DNA of 64,000 bases from Synanceia verrucosa. Taxonomy: Eukaryota > Chordata > Actinopteri > Perciformes > Synanceiidae. This document shows, one piece after another, positions 1-10,698 of the stretch. Both the position numbers and the translations under genes were made by a program. Under the pieces are notes generated by a model that saw only the letters and a list, made by a program, of their open reading frames with translations, did no database searches and had not been told where the DNA came from. Numbering within the stretch: position 1 is the first letter of the stretch; every line of letters starts with the position of its first letter. The stretch lies in NCBI GenBank assembly GCA_029721515.1, contig CM056554.1, forward strand, positions 22,916,678-22,980,677, given 5' to 3'.

Positions 1-19
1 AGTGTGTCAAAGGTGTGAG

Positions 20-915
20 GGACATAGACATCTATGTAGATGCTGCATTAAGTGCTGACTCATACGTCAATGTCACCGCCATATTGGATGTGGCAAAAGC
101 GAACTGAGAAGATACAGTATGTAATTGTACAAACCAATTTACATTCCAAACCAGATCTTTATGTATAGATATGTGTATGTGTCAGAGGTGGCAAAACTAG
201 TCACATTCTTTTCTTAGGGTAGAAGTACAGATACTTGTGTTAAAAGAGACTTAAGTAAAAGGAAAAGTACTGATTCTATTCCTTTACTTAAGTAAACGTA
301 AGAAAGTATGGGTTCTAAAATTTACAAAAGTTATAAATACATTTTTTACTTTGTGATATATGACACACAAGAAGCGAACAGCGCTAGAGCTGAATGTAAT
401 ATTCCTGCTGCTGGTTAAATAAAGAAGACTTAAGTTATGTTAAGCAGTATAAAGGTTTTCGTCATCCTTTCGTCCAGAAAGAAACACCGATCACATCTAC
501 GTTTCAGGATCTTGTTATCATAAACACATATGTTTAATATTAATATTTCGATATATATCATCACAAAAACAGTGTTACTTTCATAAAAAAAAACATCAGA
601 AAAATACATATGTTGGTTTGGTGCTTACTTATGTCCTACATACACAAGGAGTAAACAATTATAATCATCACATTAAAAGTTACATAGGTTGTTTTGATGC
701 CTATTTGTTTCCCAAATATATTGGAGAGTGAGTGTGAAGGGGTGAATAAAAAACATTAACTTAAATCACTCTTAGAAAGGAAGTTCGAACCATTTCCTTA
801 CATTAGCTTACAAGGCAGATGTGCCACATCCAATATGGAGGACACGCTGACGTACCGCACTAACGGGCCAACCTGCTCAATGCAGTATGTACGTATATAT
901 GTCTATGGTGGGGGA
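20..915. repeat. Foldback (long inverted-repeat) element
   Basis: The 16 bases at 79-94 recur as an exact reverse complement at 823-838. Similarity continues outward on both sides: a catagacat block near 24-32 pairs with 899-907, and a tgcatt block near 43-48 pairs with 880-885. Each arm is therefore about 75-95 bp and imperfect, around a 730-bp centre with no convincing ORF. The left end may lie outside the window. It could be a MITE or a foldback transposon; no target duplication could be fixed. Confidence 0.6.
182..320 (+). mobile_element. hAT-like dispersed repeat fragment
   Basis: The start cagaggtggcaaaa, followed by alternating acttaagtaa/agtacagata words, resembles an abundant fish non-autonomous hAT repeat. 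Only the left part is recognised; the matching right terminus (ccacctctg) is not nearby. It lies inside the foldback at 20-915. Confidence 0.35.
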
Positions 916-1266
916 CATACTGGACACATGGGAACTTTAATTTGTATGTTGCTTCCTCCTCCATGTTTTGCCGTCGCACTTCCTGCTCAACGGTCCACTC
1001 ACCCTCCGTGCTTTGAGGCGGCCCTTATAATATGGAGGAGCAGACGGAGGGAGAGTGTGGAGGTGACGGTTTGGGATTGAGCCTACGTTGACCGTGGTAC
1101 TCAATGCTACTGCGCATTTAAAAGTCGGACAAGAAACAGTCCGATATTTTCCGTAGTTTTGCGGTAAAATCTTGAAACTCCCGAAGAAAACAACTTGTGG
1201 AGTCAGTGTGACTCTTCCTCGTGTCTTTTCTTTTGTTATGACGCCATTAAAGTCCTGAACACTGAC

Positions 1267-1344
1267 CTGAACCTCGGTGCTCTCAGAGGAACAGCCTGCT
1301 GCTGGACTCCCGGGGACTTTGTTGCTCTGCTGGTCCTCTTCCAT
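1267..1344 (-). CDS. Exon 1 of a C2H2 zinc-finger gene paralogue
   Basis: On the minus strand an ATG at 1344 opens 26 codons (MEEDQQSNKVPGSPAAG...) ending in gaggttcag with a gtcagtg splice donor. The exon and the start of its intron closely match exon 1 of the plus-strand gene at 29070-29147, including the same phase-0 donor. In that gene translation could begin 8 codons earlier, but here the upstream ATG is lost, and an I-clade LINE begins about 40 bp upstream (tail near 1386), separating the exon from any promoter. Later exons would lie left of the window. It may be a dead or silenced family member. Confidence 0.6.
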
Positions 1345-1385
1345 CCCGCTCTTGTCGTGGTCTCTGATCCTGGGACCACCTTCCT

Positions 1386-4205
1386 CTTCCTCTTCTTCTT
1401 CTTCTTCTTCTTCTTGTGGTGTTTTATTGGCGGTTGGTAAACAACGTATTGGTGCATTACCGCCACCTACTGGAATGGAGTGTGAATCAGGATGACTACT
1501 AATAACCCCCTCAAAAAAAAAAAAGTGAAAAATTATTATATTCTATCAAGCAGCCTCGTTGCTTTAAGGAACTGGAATATAAATTTGTAACTCTGAGCTC
1601 TGTTGTAAAATGACTCTGATATCCAGTGGTATTTTAATGTTCCTGAGATGTGTAATTAAACTCTGTCTTTCTCTCTCATATTTCTGACACTGAAGTATTA
1701 TGTGCTCTATTGTCTCTTCTTGGCCACAGTAGTCACAATTCCCTGTCTGATGTTTTCTAATTATGAATAGTGTACTGTTCAATGCAGTATGTCCAAACCT
1801 GAGCCTTGATTTTATTGTTTCTTCTCTTCTGTTCCTTCCTGCTTTTCTCATGTCTCCCACTTTCCTATGTACTCTATAAAACCATTGTCCCGTCCTCTCT
1901 TCCTCCCATTGTTTTTGCCATCTTTCCCTCAGTCTTTGTTTGATGATGCTCTTAGTTTCAGATTTAGTGACAGTAACTGTCAAATCGATGGATGTCTTTC
2001 CTGCTGCCTCCTTTGCTGCCTTATCCGCCATCTCATTTCCTCTGAGCCCAGTGTGTGCTGGTATTCATACAAAAATCACTGTCAGCCCCATCATCTGAAT
2101 TCTGTATAGCATTTGCTGCACTTCAATTAGTATGTCTGGTCTGCTGTGTGACTGACTGTCCTGTAAACATATTAATACTGAGCTGGAATCAGAGCATATA
2201 ACTGTTCTTAAAGGTCTTGTCTCCTAAAAACCCACTGTACTGCCAACGGTATTGTGATCATTTCTCTGGTATTTAAGTTTTTATTATTTGTTTTGAAATC
2301 TCTGCATGGCTTGGCACCTACTTATCTCTCCAAGTTGCTGCACCTTCATGCTCCAGCCAGAGCAATGAGGTCAGCACACCAGCTGCTCCTGGATGTACAA
2401 AGGTGCCGGCTGAAAACCAGAGGAAACAGAGCTTTTGCTGTAGTCGCTCCTACTCTGTGGAACAGTCTCCCTTCTTCTATCAGAGCAGCACAGTCTGTTG
2501 AGAGTTTTAAATCACTGCTAAAAATTTACATCTATGCACTGGCTTTCAATATAAGTTGAGTTTAGACACTTTTTATGCTCCTTTTAATTGTGTTTTATTG
2601 TGTTTTAGTTCATTTACTTGTTCTATTTATTTATATTACTTGTTTGTTTTTAATTTGTTGTTTTATATTTGCCTCAGCCTTGTGCAGCACTTTGGTCAAC
2701 TATGGTTGTTTTAAATGTGCTATATAAATAAACAAAGATTGAGATTGATTGAGATTATGGTACTATGGGACAATAAAAGCTGCTCCTGCCTCTGGACGAA
2801 ACTGGTAAAGTCCTCAATATATGTCTGTACTACCTGTGGGTTATAAATGACTCCTCTATTCTTGTTTTTCTTTTCTAATAACGTGAGATCAACTGTGGCA
2901 TTTGGAAGTATCCAGGGTGGTATAACTGGTAACGGTACTGTAGGAGTGATGTTTAGTTGTGCTATTTCCAGTTCTGTTGCTTTCTGTGTACTCGACCAGC
3001 CAAAGCTTTTGTTGTCCCTTTTCTCCTTTTCTCAGCAAGGTTGTAAAGTGAGTTGTGTTGGATGATCTTGGCTGTGCCCTTTTAAATTAACCCAATGAGT
3101 TGTTGAAAGTCGTAACCTCTTCATGTCTGATGGCATCTCCCCATCTCCACCTGTAATGCTGCTGTTGGAGTCATTGACATCCTCAGTGCCTGATATTGAA
3201 TATTGTCCAGTCTTTCCAGAGATGTGCCTGCTGCTGATTCATATACCACACTCCCATAATCCAACACTGATCTGATCAGCCCACAGTATATGGCTTTTAG
3301 TGCACTTCTGTCTGCCCCCCATTCACTCCCCACCAAACACCTCATCACATTCAATACTTTCTGACATTTATCCTCCACCTTCTCAATATGTACAGCCCAC
3401 ATGATTCTTTTATCAAATGAAATCCCCAAGTATTTATAGTATTTCACTCTCTCCAATTCTTTTTTCTTTTTCTTTTTTCAAACAGCTGGATCCATGGTGT
3501 TTCTCCCTCTCCTAAAGCCACTCTGATATTTAGATATATAGCCATTACTTTCTGTATAATATGTTAACCTGTCATTAATCATTCTCTCCATTATTTTACA
3601 GATATTAGATGATAAAGCAATTGGCCGATAATTCCCTGGGTTTGTACTGTCTTTTCCTGGTTTGCGTATTGGGACTACAATGACTTCCTTCCAGCTCTGT
3701 GGTAATTCTCCCCCTTCCCAAACTTTGTTATACAATTCTAATAAAATGTCCTTGGATCATTCACTGAGATGTTTTAACATTATGCAGCAAATCTGGTCCT
3801 TTCCTGGTGCTGTCACCTTAGTTTTCTTTAGTGCATGGTTCAGTTCTGTCTTTGTAAATGGTTGGTTTAATGGGTCATCTGTGTCCTCATCATCCTGTAA
3901 CAGCTCTATATTCTCTGCTCTTGTGGTTAACCGTCCTTCTTTCCCTTTTTTACTGATATTTGCCGAACTGTGAATTTTAACAAAAGTCTTTGTCAGCATC
4001 TCAGCTTTTTCTTCATCCTTCACTGCTCTTAACTCACCCTCAACTAACACTGGATATCCCCAGTCTCCTTTAATCCCAGTCATTGTTTTTATCATTCTCC
4101 ACACTTTGCCAAAGTCTATCTCCCTTCCCACAGAATAACAAAATGTCCTCCAAAATTCCCTCTTTGCATTTTTTATGACTCTCCTGACGTTTGCTCGTGC
4201 TTGTG
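1386..4205 (-). mobile_element. I-clade (Nimb-like) LINE, copy A, rearranged
   Basis: This minus-strand copy ends in a (GAA)n tail, seen as (TTC)n at 1386-1414. It carries the same 3' UTR as copy B, then RNase H/zinc-knuckle codons (1564-2031) and reverse-transcriptase pieces (3121-3456, 3478-3735, 3757-4131). Relative to copy B it has lost about 520 bp of RT core at ~3465-3480, including the FADD catalytic motif. An L2 fragment (2266-2750) replaces part of its RNase H region. Similarity to the longer copy C stops near 4205. It cannot encode an active enzyme. Confidence 0.85.
2266..2750 (+). mobile_element. L2-clade LINE 3' end inserted in LINE copy A
   Basis: The plus-strand frame 2254-2559 holds the usual C-terminus of L2-type reverse transcriptases: SLHGLAPTYLS, then LWNSLPSSIR, then SVESFKSLLK. 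It is followed by an A/T-rich 3' UTR and a tail ending in repeats of attgag. Compared with LINE copy B, the flanking LINE sequence breaks off at ggtat and resumes at gggacaataaaagc, so the insertion came with a deletion of about 60 bp of target. Confidence 0.8.
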
Positions 4206-5022
4206 TGTACGTCTGACGTGCTACGGTAAGCGTATTGCATCATTTCCAGTCTCAGCCGCTACTCTGTTGCTTCTTACAACACTCTAAACTGCTCTGCCAC
4301 AAAAATAGTTTTGTTACTGTCTTAATCTACAGCGGTTAACGTCTTGCTGTACATTTGTAGTGTACTAATCCTATCAAGCACTCTAAAACTTCCCTAGAGT
4401 TTCCTTGTCACTCATTGGTGTTTTCCAGCGGCTCTTTTCAGCTAAGAACTAGCTTCCATAGCCTAGCTTAGCAGCTATCTCAGCGTATAGCCATGGCTTC
4501 TCCTCTTCCTTCTCCTGCTTTCTCTTGCTCAGTGTGTCTCATGCTCAGTTATTCCTCTGCCTCCTTTAGTGATAATGGTACGTGTAATAAGTGTAGCATG
4601 TTCGCGGTTTTGGAGGCGAGGCTTAGCGAGTTAGAAGCCCGGCTCCGCACCATCCAAAGTCCTAGTTATGCTTCTGTAGCTAGCCAGCCCCTAGCTGGTG
4701 CGAGCCGACCTAACGTAGCTCCTGCTAGCCATCCCCCGGCAACTCCTGAGCAGCCGGGAGAGTGGGTGACTGTCCGAAGGAAGCGTAGTTTTAAACAGCC
4801 CACGGCTCACCACCGACCCCTTCACGTTTCTAACAAGTTTTCCCCACTCAGCGACACACCCGCTGAGAAGCCAACCCTGGTTATTGGCAGCTCTATTCTT
4901 CGAAACGTGAAATTAGCAACACCGGCAACCATAGTCAAATGCATTCTGGGGGCCAGAGCGGGCGACATAGAATCAAATTTGAAACTGCTGGCTAAGGATA
5001 AGCGTAAATATGGGACTATTGT
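4206..5022 (+). mobile_element. L2-clade LINE 5' region with partial ORF1
   Basis: The 5' leader (4206-4492) is followed by an ORF1 from ATG 4493. The first 50 residues have two CxxC pairs and a short heptad-like coiled coil (LEARLSELEARL). After a Pro/Ala-rich linker comes an esterase-like block (VIGSSILRN, GARAGDIE, KYGTIVV) typical of CR1/L2 ORF1 proteins. L2-like coding stops after KYGTIVV, where the next bases (tgtaatata) look like the end of a gypsy LTR. The open frame to 5176 is therefore a read-through fusion, not one protein. The rest of the L2 was not found beyond the gypsy. Confidence 0.75.
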
Positions 5023-5084
5023 TGTAATATATGATGCGGACGAAGCCATGTCTTGTCAGTCTACCCTGTATTTACTCTGTGGTT

Positions 5085-8002
5085 CTTCTTCTTCTTATGG
5101 GGTTTTATTGGCGGTTGGCAAACAACGTATTGGTGCATTACCGCCACCAACTGGTAAGGAGTGTGAATCAGGATGACTACTAATACCCCTTCAAAAAAAA
5201 AAAAATAAATAAATAAATAAAAAAAAAATAAATAAATAAAAAATTATATTCTATCAAGCAGCCTCGTTGCTTTAAGGGACTGGAATATAAATTTGTAACT
5301 CTTGTGCCCTGAGCTCTGTTGTAGAATGACTCTGATATCCAGTGGTATTTTAATGTTCCTGAGATGTGTAATTAAACTCTGTCTTTCTCTCTCATATTTC
5401 TGACACTGAAGTATTATGTGCTCTATTGTCTCTTCTTGGCCACAGTAGTCACAATTCCCTGTCTGATGTTTTCTAATTATGAATAATGTACTGTTCAATG
5501 CAGTATGTCCAAACCTGAGCCTTGATATTATTGTTTCTTCTCTTCTGTTCCTTCCTGCTCTTCTCATTTCTCCCACTTTCCTTTGTATTCTATAAAACCA
5601 TTGTCCCGTCCTCTCTTCCTCCCATTGTTTTTGCCATCTTTCCCTCAGTCTTTGTTTGATGATGCTCTTAGTTTCAGATTTACTGACATTAACTGTCAAA
5701 TCGATAGATGTCTTTCCTGCTGCCTCCTTTGCTGCCTTATCCGCCATCTCATTTCCTCTGAGCCCAATGTGTGCTGGTACCCACACAAACATCACTGTCA
5801 GCCCCATCATCTGAATTCTGTATAGGGTTTGCTGCACTTCAATCAGTATGTCTGGTCTGCTGTGTGACTGACTGTCCTGTAAAGTGATTAATGCTGAGCT
5901 GGAATCAGAGCATATAACTGTTCTTAAAGGTCTTGTCTCCTCAACCCACTGTACTGCCAACAGTATTGCTATCATTTCTCCGGTATAAACTGACACTTCT
6001 CCACTGATCCGCCTCCCCTCTGTTACATTAAATTCTGGAACAATAAAAGCTGCTCCTGCCTTATCTGAGCTCTTTGAGGCATCTGTATAAATCTGGACGA
6101 AGCTGGAAAAGTCCTCAATATATGTCTGTACTACCTGCGGGTTATAAATGAGTCCTCTATTCTTGTTTTTCTTTTCTAATAACGTGAGATCAACTGTGGC
6201 ATTTGGAAGTATCCAGGGTGGTATAACTGGTAACGGTACTGTAGGACTGATGTTTAGCTGTGCTATTCCCAGTTCTGATGCTTTCTGTGTGCTCAACCAG
6301 CCAAAGCTTTTGTTGTCCCTTTTCTCCTTTTCCCAACACGGTTTTAAAGTGAGTTGTGTTGGATGCTCTTGACTGTGTCCCTGTAAATTAACCCAATAAA
6401 CTGTTGAAAGTTGTAGCCTCCTCATACCTAATGGCATCTCCCCCATCTCCACCTGTAGTGCTGCTGTTGGAGTTGTTTTCAGTGCTCCTGTACATATCCT
6501 CAGTGCCTGATATTGAATATTGTCCAGTCTTTTCAGAGATGTGCCTGCTGCAGATCCATACACCACACTCCCATAGTCCAACACTGATCTGATCAGCCCA
6601 CAGTATATGGCTTTTAGTGCACTTCTGTCTGCCCCCCATTCACTCCCCACAAAACACCTCATCACATTCAATACTTTCTTACATTTATCCTCCACCTTCT
6701 GAATATGTACAGCCCATGTGATTCTTTCATCAAACCAAATCCCCAAGTATTTATAGTGTTTCACTCTCTCCAGTTCCTGATTATACAGTTTTAGTTTCAT
6801 CGTGCTGCTAATTCTTTTCCTTGTGAAAAACATTGTCTTTGTCTTATCTACTGAGAATTTAAAACCCCACTTATATGACCACCCCTCTATTTTAGTGATG
6901 GCATCCTGAACTTTCTTCATAATGAATTCCAGATTATTTCCCCTCTTCCAAATTGCCCCATCATCAGCAAACAGTGACACCCCCATCTGATTTTCTATAC
7001 CTGTAAACACATCATTTATCATAAGGCTGAACAATAATGGACTGATTATGCTCCCTTGCGGTGTTCCATTTTCTATGGCAGATTTCCCAGAGTACTTCCT
7101 CCCTACTCTCACCTGAATGAATCTGCCTGTTAAAAAATCTCTAATCCATCTATACATTTGACCATTAATACCTAATTTTCTGAGTTTGATTAATAGTCCC
7201 TCGCCCCACATCATATCATAGGCCTTCTCTACATCAAAAAACACAGCTACCACACTTTCTCGGTTTACCTGTGCTTTTCTGACCTCATGCTCTAGACAAA
7301 CAGCAGGATCCATGGTGTTTCTCCCTCTCCTAAAGCCACTCTGATATTTAGATATATAGCCTTTACTTTCTGTATAATATGTTAACCTGTCATTTATCAT
7401 TTTCTCCATTATTTTACAGATATTAGATGATAATGCAATTGGCCGATAATTCCCTGGGTTTGTACTGTCTTTTCCTGGTTTGCGTATTGGGACTACAATG
7501 ACTTCCTTCCAGCTCTGTGGTAATTCTCCCTCTTCCCAAACTTTGTTATATAATTCTAATAAAATGTCCTTGGCTGATTCACTAAGATGTTTTAACATTA
7601 TGTAGCAAATCTGGTCCTTTCCTGGTGCTGTCATCTTAGTTTTCTTTAGTGCACGGTTCAGTTCTGCCTTTGTAAATGGTTGGTTTAGTGGGTCCTCTGT
7701 GTCCTCATCATCCTGTAACAGCTCTATATTCTCTGCTCTTGTGGTTAACCGTCCTTCTTTCCCTTTTTTACTGATATTTGCCGAACTGTGAATTTTAACA
7801 AAAGTCTTTGCCAGCATCTCAGCTTTTTCTTCGTCCTTCACTGCTGTTACCTCACTCTCTACTAACACTGGATATCCCCAGTCTCCTTTAATCCCATTCA
7901 TTCTTTTTATCATTCTCCACACTTTACCTATTTCTGTCTCCCTTCCCACAGAGTTACAGAATGTCCTCCAATATTCCCTCTTTGCATTTTTTAGAACCCT
8001 CC
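5085..8002 (-). mobile_element. I-clade (Nimb-like) LINE, copy B, young insertion
   Basis: This 5'-truncated insertion is bounded by perfect 13-bp target duplications, ttactctgtggtt, at 5072-5084 and 8003-8015. It has a short (GAA)n tail at 5085-5096 (as TTC), a 3' UTR with an A/TAAA-rich stretch (5193-5243) and one long open frame. The target is the gypsy LTR. An intact reading frame, a clean tail and an exact target duplication indicate a recent event. Confidence 0.92.
5244..7949 (-). CDS. LINE reverse transcriptase / RNase H (ORF2 C-terminal part)
   Basis: This uninterrupted 901-codon frame encodes the RT and RNase H portion of an I-clade LINE ORF2. Visible motifs in order are NYRPIALSS, SGFRRGRNT, FFDVEKAYD, NGTPQGSIISPLLF and the catalytic FADD, in place of YADD. 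An RNase H domain follows with YTDAS, a Glu in YTGEM, CSDSSSAL and WVPAHIGLRGNEMADKAA, then a C-terminal CxxCx7Hx4C knuckle (CDYCGQEETIEHIILQC). The N-terminal endonuclease domain is missing because the insertion is 5'-truncated, so the first Met is not a native start. No inactivating mutation is visible in what remains. Confidence 0.9.
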   Translation of the reverse strand: MGRETEIGKVWRMIKRMNGIKGDWGYPVLVESEVTAVKDEEKAEMLAKTFVKIHSSANISKKGKEGRLTTRAENIELLQDDEDTEDPLNQPFTKAELNRALKKTKMTAPGKDQICYIMLKHLSESAKDILLELYNKVWEEGELPQSWKEVIVVPIRKPGKDSTNPGNYRPIALSSNICKIMEKMINDRLTYYTESKGYISKYQSGFRRGRNTMDPAVCLEHEVRKAQVNRESVVAVFFDVEKAYDMMWGEGLLIKLRKLGINGQMYRWIRDFLTGRFIQVRVGRKYSGKSAIENGTPQGSIISPLLFSLMINDVFTGIENQMGVSLFADDGAIWKRGNNLEFIMKKVQDAITKIEGWSYKWGFKFSVDKTKTMFFTRKRISSTMKLKLYNQELERVKHYKYLGIWFDERITWAVHIQKVEDKCKKVLNVMRCFVGSEWGADRSALKAIYCGLIRSVLDYGSVVYGSAAGTSLKRLDNIQYQALRICTGALKTTPTAALQVEMGEMPLGMRRLQLSTVYWVNLQGHSQEHPTQLTLKPCWEKEKRDNKSFGWLSTQKASELGIAQLNISPTVPLPVIPPWILPNATVDLTLLEKKNKNRGLIYNPQVVQTYIEDFSSFVQIYTDASKSSDKAGAAFIVPEFNVTEGRRISGEVSVYTGEMIAILLAVQWVEETRPLRTVICSDSSSALITLQDSQSHSRPDILIEVQQTLYRIQMMGLTVMFVWVPAHIGLRGNEMADKAAKEAAGKTSIDLTVNVSKSETKSIIKQRLRERWQKQWEEERTGQWFYRIQRKVGEMRRAGRNRREETIISRLRFGHTALNSTLFIIRKHQTGNCDYCGQEETIEHIILQCQKYERERQSLITHLRNIKIPLDIRVILQQSSGHKSYKFIFQSLKATRLLDRI

Positions 8003-8104
8003 TTACTCTGTGGTTTCCACAGCAACACAGTTAACACAATAACGCTACAGTGCCACCTAGGGAGCACACTGGGAAACACACTTGTGATATTCCAATACAC
8101 TACA

Positions 8105-8682
8105 TCTCCCTTTTCCAAGATAGATTTTTTTTTTTTTTTCTATACAGAACAAAGGCATGGCGATTATGAAAACAGGTTATATATTGCAGTAAACAGGTTC
8201 AACACAAAATACTGTGAAAACTACAGCAATACAATCTTGATTAGACTTAATCCACTAACCAAAATGGCATCTGAATTCACCGATCAGATTCACTAATAAG
8301 TCTGCACAGTTCTTGCACATCAAACAAGTAATTACATAACACAAAGAATTTCAATTTTAACAAACATATGATTACTTTTAAAGGTCATGACTGAATAACC
8401 TTAATGTGAAATGATTGCAATGACTAACAGCTCAATGTGTAACACTTAACAAGCCAATGATTTCCTATTTGTTCTTTTTTTTCCTTTTTCATCTTTTACA
8501 TATTCCTATAACCAACACTTGAACCAAGCTCACAATAGTCTTTTCTGTTAGTCCAGATAACCCTGCGACACTTTCACAGGCCTTCCACAGCGTGTTCTTG
8601 TCACAGGGCTGTTCGTGGACACAGTATTATCAGTCACAACTTTTGGACTGTGTGGTGCAGTGGAACAGTCTGGAGTGGGACT
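8105..8682 (-). pseudogene. Ty3/gypsy pol C-terminal tail and 3' leader
   Basis: On the minus strand, codons just below 8682 read as a Ser/Thr-rich tail ending TRCGRPVKVSQGYLD, the common end of gypsy integrases. Non-coding sequence and a polypurine run at 8105-8117 lead into the LTR. A poly-T tract (8127-8141) lies inside. The coding tail is cut off from the rest of pol by the LTR-like insertion at 8683-10065. Confidence 0.6.
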
Positions 8683-10065
8683 TGTTAGGAAAAAGCAGGT
8701 GGTTTATCTCTCCTTATACGGTACTTGTGATTACTTTCCCTTACTTCAAATGTGAATGGTACTTACCCTAGAAGCTTCCCGTACTTTACCACGGCAAATA
8801 GTACTTGTACTAGTCTTTTCCCGTACTTTACCCCACAGGGCCCACAGGGAAAACGGTACTATGTTAGTCTCTTCCCGTACTTCACCTCTCTGGGTAAATG
8901 GTACTTGTTCTAGTTCTTCCCGTACTTCATTATTTGAAAGGTACCTTCCAATCCTTTCCCCTACTATAAGCAGTATTAAACCGGTAACAAGTGTCTGACT
9001 CCCAAGACGAGTTGCCCTACCATTCACCTGCTTTCCTGTGTGGTCTTAGATGAGAGGAAGAGATGACGAGGAGGTCCAAGGCGAAATCACTTTTAATGAT
9101 TTCAGAAAGTCAAAGGTGTAATTTACAGATCTGGGTGTTGGATCGCACAAACAAAAAACTAGATGAGGCTTGGGCGCTCCAAGACCTTGCACAAGGCTAT
9201 TTTCAATCTTAATATAGCTGACAAGTTTCACTTTCTAACTAGGTGTTGTCTTCGGGTCTTCGGGGTGTTGGATGTCATCAGTTCTTCTCTTCATTGGTTG
9301 ATATTTGGTGCAAAAGGGCGTCCCGAGGCGGCACCCTGGACTTCCAAAGTGTTATTGTGTGCCCACCGGAGATATCTCCAGCCAAAGAGATAAGGACACA
9401 TTCCTGTACTCTGTGAATCTCTGTTCTTTGTCTGAAAACCATGAAACTACTTTTACACTATTCATTATGCATAATAAAGCATTTCGACATTTATCAGAAT
9501 AAAATGGTAAACCTCACAACTAGTAAAATAGTATATGAGTGAATACATCATAACATTATAAGTGTGTATAATTAAAACAAACCATAATTAGTAAAAATAT
9601 CTGATAATAACAAACCATAACTAGTAAACATGTCTATGCTTAAAACAAATCATAAAATAGCACAAGCGTGACCTTTCACATCTCAACAGGGTCTATCTAT
9701 CATGTTAGGGAAAACAGAACCTCTTTTTCCCGCTGTGTGAAACCTTCCTATTGTCTCCTGGAGATACAGATCAGCAATGAGCGCAAATCTAATGGTTACA
9801 AAATCCTTAGGAACTGTACAGGCTGAATCAACAAGAGTCTGGAGAAGAATACATTGTAATTTTACCATGCACTCTGAGTGTGTGAGACCTAGGCAGTAGG
9901 ATGAGAATGATGTGACCTTAAAAAGAGAAACAGTTCCAGTCTGCAGCTTTTATGTGCAGCTGAAAAACCATCATTTAAGCAACGCCTCTGGTTATATGAT
10001 TTTTAAACTCATGCTAATAAAAATATAGCTACAATCTGACTAAATACATACACAAAATCCTAACA
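8683..10065. mobile_element. LTR-like insertion (solo LTR 1) in gypsy
   Basis: The 1383-bp insertion starts tgttagga and ends tcctaaca (TG...CA with 8-bp inverted ends) and is flanked by gact on both sides (8679-8682 and 10066-10069), as expected for an LTR with a 4-bp target duplication. Read on the plus strand, five degenerate repeats containing the word cccgtactt occupy 8735-8945. A TATA-like ctataag is near 8966 and an aataaa near 9471. No ORF above 80 codons is credible. It is most simply a solo LTR of an unidentified family. Confidence 0.7.
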
Positions 10066-10108
10066 GACTGGGTGGATCAGCACGTGGCAAAGTGTCTTGT
10101 TCCACACC

Positions 10109-10698
10109 CTAGGGGAGCTCTGATGGAGTGTCATCAGGTGCCCCTGGAAAAGAAGTCTCTTTAGTTTTGAGCAGGTGTCTGCGATTCCTCCTGTACACTT
10201 GTCCACCTGCTGTTTTGACTATGTAGGATCTTGGCAGGTTGTGTTTCTTTATCACAGTGGCTGGTTCCCACTTGCTGCCTTGTCTAATCCTCACATTTTC
10301 ACCATCTCGGAGATCAGACAGTGCCCTGGTGCCTTGATCAAAGTATTGTTTCAGTTTTTGTTGTCTATTCACAAGGTCGCTCCTGGCATTTTTATAGAGT
10401 GCTGGTTGCAACAATTTCTTTGTCACTGGTAATTTTGCTTTGAGCCTTCTCCCCATGAGCATCTGAGCAGGTGAGAGGCCAACCCCGCTCAGTGGAGTAT
10501 TCCTGTACTCCAGCAGGGCCACATATGGGTCTCCACTGCTGTCCTGTGCTTTTCTCGGCAGGTTTTTCACCCTCTGGACAGCTCTCTCAACTTGCCCATT
10601 CGACTGCGGAAAGGTGGGACTGGAGGTGGTGTGTTTGAAACCCCACTCAGTGCTGAAGTCCACCATCTCCTGGCTCACCAGCTGTCTGCTACTGTCTG
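10109..10698 (-). pseudogene. Ty3/gypsy integrase, C-terminal part
   Basis: The minus-strand frame encodes the C-terminal half of a gypsy integrase. The core segment reads EMVDFSTEWGFKHTTSSP, followed by QSNGQVERAVQ with the catalytic Glu, then YRNTPLSGVGLSPAQMLMGR and a GPY/F-like basic tail. The first residues of the open frame (upstream of SSRQLVSQ) come from the inserted LTR-like element at 10699-11858, so the apparent Met start is artificial. Confidence 0.85.

Noticed and set aside
1195..1495. Plus-strand ORFs ending in Phe or Ser runs
   Set aside because: They are antisense to exon 1 of the zinc-finger paralogue and to the (GAA)n tail of a LINE.
4493..5176. 227-codon ORF as one protein
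   Set aside because: The C-terminal part reads from L2 ORF1 into a gypsy LTR and a LINE 3' UTR; only the part to about 5022 is L2 coding.
8746..9027. 93-codon ORF with repeated EVREET/KVREKT blocks
   Set aside because: It reads the direct repeats of the LTR-like element; no other coding support.
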